Shown here piece by piece: positions 60,433 to 64,000 of a stretch of DNA of 64,000 bases. Positions within the stretch are counted from its first letter, which is position 1; the number at the start of each line of letters is the position of its first letter. Location: the NCBI GenBank assembly GCA_963805505.1, contig CAWDUP010000004.1, forward strand, positions 434,001-498,000. Direction: 5' to 3'. Source of the stretch: JANPBY01 sp963805505. GTDB lineage: Bacteria; Actinomycetota; Actinomycetes; DATJPE01. The position numbers and the translations under genes were made by a program. Below the pieces are notes generated by a model. The model did no database searches. It saw only the letters and a program-made list of their open reading frames with translations, and was not told the origin of the DNA.

Positions 60433-61269
60433 ATGGAGCCGGTCACCAGGGTCACCCACTCAAGTGATGGATCCGTGCTGGCCTTCACCAGCGTCGGGGA
60501 GGTCGGCCCAGGCATCCTCGTCGTGCACGGAGCCATGCAGGTGGGTGCGTCCCAGCGTGACTTCGCTCAGCTGCTGGCGGCGCGAGGGTTCCGCGTGCAT
60601 CTGATGGACCGTCGTGGCCGGGGTCGCAGCGGACCTCTCCAGCCAGGAACCCGACCGGAATCAGAGGTCGACGACGTGATCGCCGTCATAGCGGAGACTG
60701 GGGCGCGCCGTTGCGTTGGGGTCAGCTCGGGCGCGCTCCTCGCCGCACGCAGCGCGCTGGCGCGACCAGGGTCACTAGACCGCCTCGTGCTGTTCGAGCC
60801 GCCGCTCGCAGTCGACGAGTCCCTCGACCTGAGTGCGGCGCAGCGAGTCGACGGATTTGTCCAGCAAGGCAGGCTCGCCTCTGCCATGGCGGAAGGAATG
60901 CGTGCCGCCGAGATGGGACCGCCCTGGATGTTCCGCTTGCCGAAACCGATGCTGGCGGCCTTGTCACGGGGCGCGCTCCGTAGACCCGGTGTCGCCGAAC
61001 GTGCCGCCGCGCTCCCCGCCGACTTCGCGGTCGTAGTTGCCAACGCGGGTCGCCTGAGCGATTTCGCCGCGCTCGACACACCGTCCCTGGTGGTCGATGG
61101 GACGGCCACCCGGCCATACCTGCGACGAGCCGCCGCCGCGCTGGCCGAGACCATCCCGCTCGCGCGGCACCTCACGCTCGACGGACTCACGCACAGCGCC
61201 ACTCAGAACGCCCAGGAGTACGGCCATCCGGACGTCGTCGTCCAAGGCATAGCCGACTTTCTTGTGTGA
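60433..61269 (+). CDS. Alpha/beta hydrolase
   Basis: A 278-residue hydrolase: oxyanion loop VVHGAMQVGASQRDF, RRGRGRSG turn, nucleophile elbow VGVSSGALLAARS (Ser at about 98), acid region LVVDGTATRPYL and C-terminal histidine in LDGLTHSATQNA. It resembles small ester or epoxide-type hydrolases. ATG 60433 directly downstream of the MarR palindrome. Probably induced by a compound sensed by MarR. Confidence 0.83.
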   Translation: MEPVTRVTHSSDGSVLAFTSVGEVGPGILVVHGAMQVGASQRDFAQLLAARGFRVHLMDRRGRGRSGPLQPGTRPESEVDDVIAVIAETGARRCVGVSSGALLAARSALARPGSLDRLVLFEPPLAVDESLDLSAAQRVDGFVQQGRLASAMAEGMRAAEMGPPWMFRLPKPMLAALSRGALRRPGVAERAAALPADFAVVVANAGRLSDFAALDTPSLVVDGTATRPYLRRAAAALAETIPLARHLTLDGLTHSATQNAQEYGHPDVVVQGIADFLV

Positions 61270-61336
61270 CTCGTGGTCGCTACGCGGATGGCTACGGCAA
61301 CTACACGGGAAGTCATTGAGCCCTTCCCGATGGGGA

Positions 61337-61603
61337 CTATGCGCCGGCAGCCCGTCGAGCCTTCCGCTCCCGGAGGTCGAGGAAACCGAAGACGACCAGC
61401 CCCAGAACTGCGGCGGCCATCGCCAGTGAGTAGATCCTGACGATTGCGTCCGAATTGCCGCTTCTGGTGATCCAGCCAAAGACGGTCTCCGAACTTTCCG
61501 CCCGCCTCGGCCCCGACGACCCAGCGCCTGTTACGGGGACCGTGAGCAGCAGGCCAACCAGAACCACCAGCGACATGATCCATCCCCACGTCGACCGAGT
61601 CAT
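61337..61603 (-). CDS. Small two-helix membrane protein
   Basis: An 88-residue protein with two hydrophobic segments: IMSLVVLVGLLLTVPVTGAG at the N-terminus and IYSLAMAAAVLGLVVFGFLDL near the C-terminus, with a positively charged end (RERKARRAAGA). ATG 61603 has GGAGGGGCA before it. No recognised family; possibly membrane-anchored small hypothetical. Convergent with the hydrolase gene. Confidence 0.6.
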   Translation of the reverse strand: MTRSTWGWIMSLVVLVGLLLTVPVTGAGSSGPRRAESSETVFGWITRSGNSDAIVRIYSLAMAAAVLGLVVFGFLDLRERKARRAAGA

Positions 61604-61677
61604 TGCCCCTCCGCACCCGTGAGACGGACCGATTGCCATGATCGCTCCGGCACGTCGCGCTGTCCAAGGCAGGGCAA

Positions 61678-62220
61678 TCACGAATGCGTCAGAAAGACAC
61701 CGTGGCGGCCTCGGAGGTATCGGAGCGCGACGCGGTCTGTGCGGCCGGCCCAGCTCAGGTTGAACGTCCAACATCCGGTCTCGGGCATGTCCACGATTGA
61801 CGGTCCTGGGCCTCCGGAGACAACGCGATCGACCGCTGTCTCCGAGCCGTTGAGGGTCGCGTGGATCTTCAGGTCGGGATCGCCTGGCGAGGGAGGCGAC
61901 TGAGAAAGAGGACTCTGCACCCACAAGATCTTGTTGGTGTGCCCTGCCACCGTGGTTGAACTCAGCGGATCGCCGAAAACAACGCCGACGATGGACCCCT
62001 CGACTCCGGTCACGTGTGGCACTGATTGATCAGGGGGATCGAAGCCTGCCTGGGCCCAGGTCGGCAACGAGGAGACGGAGACCGAATCCACGCAGGACAA
62101 CTCAGCAGGACCCGCACCACTGGTGGGGTTCACGGGCGAAGGAGAGGACGTAGAGGTCGAACAGGCACAAGCCACCAGCACAGTCGCCGCGGCGGTCGCA
62201 ACCTTGTGCGCTCTGCGCAT
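61678..62220 (-). CDS. Lipoprotein of unknown function
   Basis: A 180-residue exported lipoprotein with signal peptide and lipobox VLVACACS (two cysteines) and a Ser/Thr/Pro-rich linker (STSTSSPSPVNPTSG). The mature domain has VSSLPTWAQAGFDPPDQSVPHV, EGSIVGVVFGDPLSS and a C-terminal MPETGCWTFNLSWAGRTDRVALRY, likely a beta-sandwich. I do not recognise a family. It starts at ATG 62220 and is divergent from the VOC gene. Confidence 0.7.
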   Translation of the reverse strand: MRRAHKVATAAATVLVACACSTSTSSPSPVNPTSGAGPAELSCVDSVSVSSLPTWAQAGFDPPDQSVPHVTGVEGSIVGVVFGDPLSSTTVAGHTNKILWVQSPLSQSPPSPGDPDLKIHATLNGSETAVDRVVSGGPGPSIVDMPETGCWTFNLSWAGRTDRVALRYLRGRHGVFLTHS

Positions 62221-62394
62221 TCTGCGATGCTAGGTAGGGCATCTCCGCGATGCAACGCTTCCGCCTGTCGGCACGCAACTCCCGGCTTCAGCCAATTTGA
62301 TCATCGCCCAGCGACCGTCCCCGCGCTGTTCGGCACTTCGGCACGGGCGCCACGTCCGCTCCGCGCAAACCGTATGACCTGATAGAAGTGAGTC

Positions 62395-62778
62395 ATGGCT
62401 ACGCACTGGACGCTCGGGTGCGACGCTGCTGATCCCGACCGACTCGCTTCTTTCTGGGCGCTGGCCCTCGGTTACATCGCCGAGCCCGGCTACGAGGACG
62501 AGTTCGGCGCGTCGATCGTTGACCCGGACGGTTTGGGTCCGGCCATAGGCTTTCTCCAGGTGCCGGAACCGAAGACGTCGAAGAACCGGATCCACATCGA
62601 CATCCGACCCGCTGGCGAACCCCCATGGGAGCGGGCGACGCGCGAGCAACTCATCCGGGCTAAGGCCGCAGAGCTCGTCGACGCCGGGGCGACGCGGGTC
62701 CGGGAGGAGAATTACGGAGACCACTTCGGCCACATCGTGATGCTTGACCCGGAGGGCAACGAGTTCTGCGTCGGCTAA
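62395..62778 (+). CDS. VOC-family (glyoxalase-like) protein
   Basis: A 127-residue single-domain VOC protein: MATHWTLGCDAADPDRLASFWALALGYIAE at the start, RIHIDIRPAGEP in the middle and GHIVMLDPEGNEFCVG at the end, the usual metal-site strands with His/Glu. Function could be a small-molecule dioxygenase, glyoxalase or resistance protein; not determinable. ATG 62395. The next gene follows 35 bp downstream on the same strand. Confidence 0.82.
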   Translation: MATHWTLGCDAADPDRLASFWALALGYIAEPGYEDEFGASIVDPDGLGPAIGFLQVPEPKTSKNRIHIDIRPAGEPPWERATREQLIRAKAAELVDAGATRVREENYGDHFGHIVMLDPEGNEFCVG

Positions 62779-62812
62779 GCAGGGACCACCGTCTGGGACT
62801 CAACAGCGCACT

Positions 62813-63580
62813 ATGCGCCACAACCATCCGGGCCAAACGGTGCTCACGCAGCTAGTGAATGATGTCGACGTGATCGCCACGACGACGTTGTCGTTGCCGA
62901 ACGGGACGGAGTTGCACTGCCGCTTCGCCGGCGACCCCGCTGGCCGGCCCATGCTTCTCATGCATGCGCTCGGCGAGTCGGGGTCGGACTGGGATCCGGT
63001 AGTACCGGCCCTGTCAGTCAACAGTCGGCTCGTCATCCCTGACCTGCGCGGGCACGGCGCCAGTAAATGGTCGGGGCCATACACCTTTGAGTCGATGCGC
63101 GATGACGTACTCGCTCTGTTGGACCGACTCAGAATCCAGCAGATCGTCGTGGTTGGTCACTCCATGGGGGCCGCTCTGGGTTGGGTTCTCGCCCAGACCG
63201 CCCCCCAACGGGTGTCTCATCTGATCATCGAGGACGCGCCTCCACCATTTCCCCGTGAGAACCGCGTGCGCGAGCGACCCCTCGGAACGTTGCCGTTCGA
63301 TTGGGAGGCAGTCGTTGCTATCGCGGGGCAAGTCAACGACCCGATGCGGCGCTGGTGGCCAGGACTAGGGGATCTCCCGATGCCGGTTCTTGTGATCTCT
63401 GGCGGTCCGCGGAGCTCGATCCCGCAAGCTGAAGTCGCCGCGGCTGCCGCCGCCGTTCCGGACGGGACGTTGATCACGCTCGACGCTGGACATCATGTGC
63501 ACCGGTCGATGCCCCAGGCATGGACCGAAGCCATTCTCGGCTGGCTCTCCGACAAGAGAGGCGAGTCAGAAACGGCCTAG
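62813..63580 (+). CDS. Alpha/beta hydrolase
   Basis: A 255-residue alpha/beta-hydrolase. The lid and core show LLMHALGESGSDWDPV, LVIPDLRGHGASKWSG, the nucleophile elbow VVVGHSMGAALGWVLAQ (Ser at about 114), and the C-terminal LDAGHHVHRSMPQAW with catalytic His. It fits proline iminopeptidase, haloperoxidase or ester-hydrolase type. ATG 62813 (MRHNHPGQTVLT) chosen. Same strand as the VOC gene, so perhaps co-transcribed. Confidence 0.8.
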   Translation: MRHNHPGQTVLTQLVNDVDVIATTTLSLPNGTELHCRFAGDPAGRPMLLMHALGESGSDWDPVVPALSVNSRLVIPDLRGHGASKWSGPYTFESMRDDVLALLDRLRIQQIVVVGHSMGAALGWVLAQTAPQRVSHLIIEDAPPPFPRENRVRERPLGTLPFDWEAVVAIAGQVNDPMRRWWPGLGDLPMPVLVISGGPRSSIPQAEVAAAAAAVPDGTLITLDAGHHVHRSMPQAWTEAILGWLSDKRGESETA

Positions 63581-64000
63581 GTCCGTGGGGACAAGGCATG
63601 GTCGACGCTCGCGGGCGCGAGGCGGCGCATCGCGATCGTCCGAACTGCCTCCGACCAGAACACCCGCAGCTACTTCGCCCGAAGCCAAGCGAAGGCAAAA
63701 CAAGAGCGAAGCCATCTGCTGCCCCAACCCCTGCATGGCCCGCGAGATCTACAAGCCCTACCTACAACAGCAATCGTTTCACCGTAGGAGCATCACTTCG
63801 GTCGACCACGCCGTGAGTCTCCGCCAGGGGTTGGGGGGGCAGCCCAAGAATTTCCCTCTGCCGAAAGGGTCGCCAGCCAGGTTGCCTTTAGCGCTTCAGC
63901 GATCACTGCTGCCGTTGGGCTCGGAGCCTCGTCCGGGAGGAGGAACACTGCTCCCGGAATCGTCACTAGAGTCACGTTGTCAGCCGAACCGAGCGTCTCT
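63581..64000. other. Right-edge region without a clear gene
   Basis: Past the hydrolase stop only the decayed transposase trace (63626-63780) is recognisable. On the minus strand a frame without stop runs from the window edge down to 63793 (TLVTIPGAVFLLPDEAPSPT then AAVIAEALKATWLATLSAEG, ending RRGRPK). It may be the C-terminus of a gene beyond the edge, but I see no family feature. No promoter, terminator or RNA is evident. Confidence 0.4.
63626..63780 (+). pseudogene. Degraded C-terminal remnant of an IS110/IS116-type transposase
   Basis: Across three frames the translation gives RIAIVRTASDQNTRSYFARS, then EGKTR, then SEAICCPNPCMAREIYKPYL. These pieces line up with the C-terminus of IS110-family transposases (I-V-R ... 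TR-x-Y ... EGKT-x-x-E-A-I-x-C ... AREIY), with frame breaks between them. No N-terminal DEDD part, inverted repeats or flanking ends are visible. Presumably an old insertion trace; assignment is by motif resemblance only. Confidence 0.4.

Overview
The window is a stretch of a high-GC Actinomycetota chromosome. This is shown by mshD (mycothiol synthase), an orphan GlnR, an RsiG-type c-di-GMP anti-sigma factor, a MutT1-type Nudix/phosphatase fusion, many GTG starts and dense ATGA/GTGA stop-start overlaps. The order nitrobindin - DUF1416 - sulfurtransferase - thioredoxin - glnR - mshD - phosphate genes matches the arrangement known around Rv0813c-Rv0820 in mycobacteria. The gene content does not look mycobacterial otherwise, and I cannot name the genus. 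No rRNA, tRNA, CRISPR or intact mobile element was seen.

Layout. 0-2.7 kb (minus): DUF2516, asparaginase, rsiG and a DUF849 enzyme in one overlapping operon. 2.8-6.3 kb (plus): a DUF4388 coiled-coil protein with two nested repeat arrays, then a heliorhodopsin. 6.4-8.4 kb (minus): a 33-codon membrane ORF, nitrobindin, a Fur-family regulator and ygfZ. 8.5-13.1 kb: DsrE, then sulfur metabolism (DUF1416, sulfurtransferase, DUF4395 behind a cysteine-rich leader peptide), thioredoxin, a membrane protein, a MoaD/ThiS protein and a hydrolase. 13.2-24 kb: glnR, mshD, ppk, mutT1, a PHO box, pstSCAB, then PiT and its DUF47 partner. Together this is a nitrogen, thiol and phosphate block. 24-28 kb: IclR regulator, HMG-CoA lyase-type enzyme, GH15 trehalase. 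28-36 kb: a secreted protein, DUF4242, a DksA-like protein, TMEM175 channel, aldehyde dehydrogenase, TetR, MFS, a ThDP enzyme. 35-43 kb: two S51-like hydrolases (one fused to a CysRS-like tail), pyruvate phosphate dikinase, a Na+/H+ antiporter, a shikimate-kinase-like protein, purU. 43-47 kb: SpoIIE phosphatase, CsbD, FHA, DUF6131, M1 peptidase. 47-55 kb: GT1 glycosyltransferase, GH1 beta-glucosidase, LacI regulator and a sugar ABC importer, with palindromic operators. 55-64 kb: DUF4032, PfkB kinase, SDR, small accessory proteins, a MarR/hydrolase pair with a palindromic operator, VOC protein, hydrolase, and a decayed IS110-type transposase remnant near the right edge.

Several genes carry single-base frame breaks: the DUF4388 gene (twice), mutT1, pstS, pstC and one small gene near 59.7 kb. 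They are either sequence errors or real lesions. I give these genes at full extent and state where the frame changes. The most interesting items are the heliorhodopsin, the two-motif RsiG, the cysteine leader with its hairpin, the nested repeat protein, the His-rich insertion in MshD, and the S51-CysRS tail fusion.
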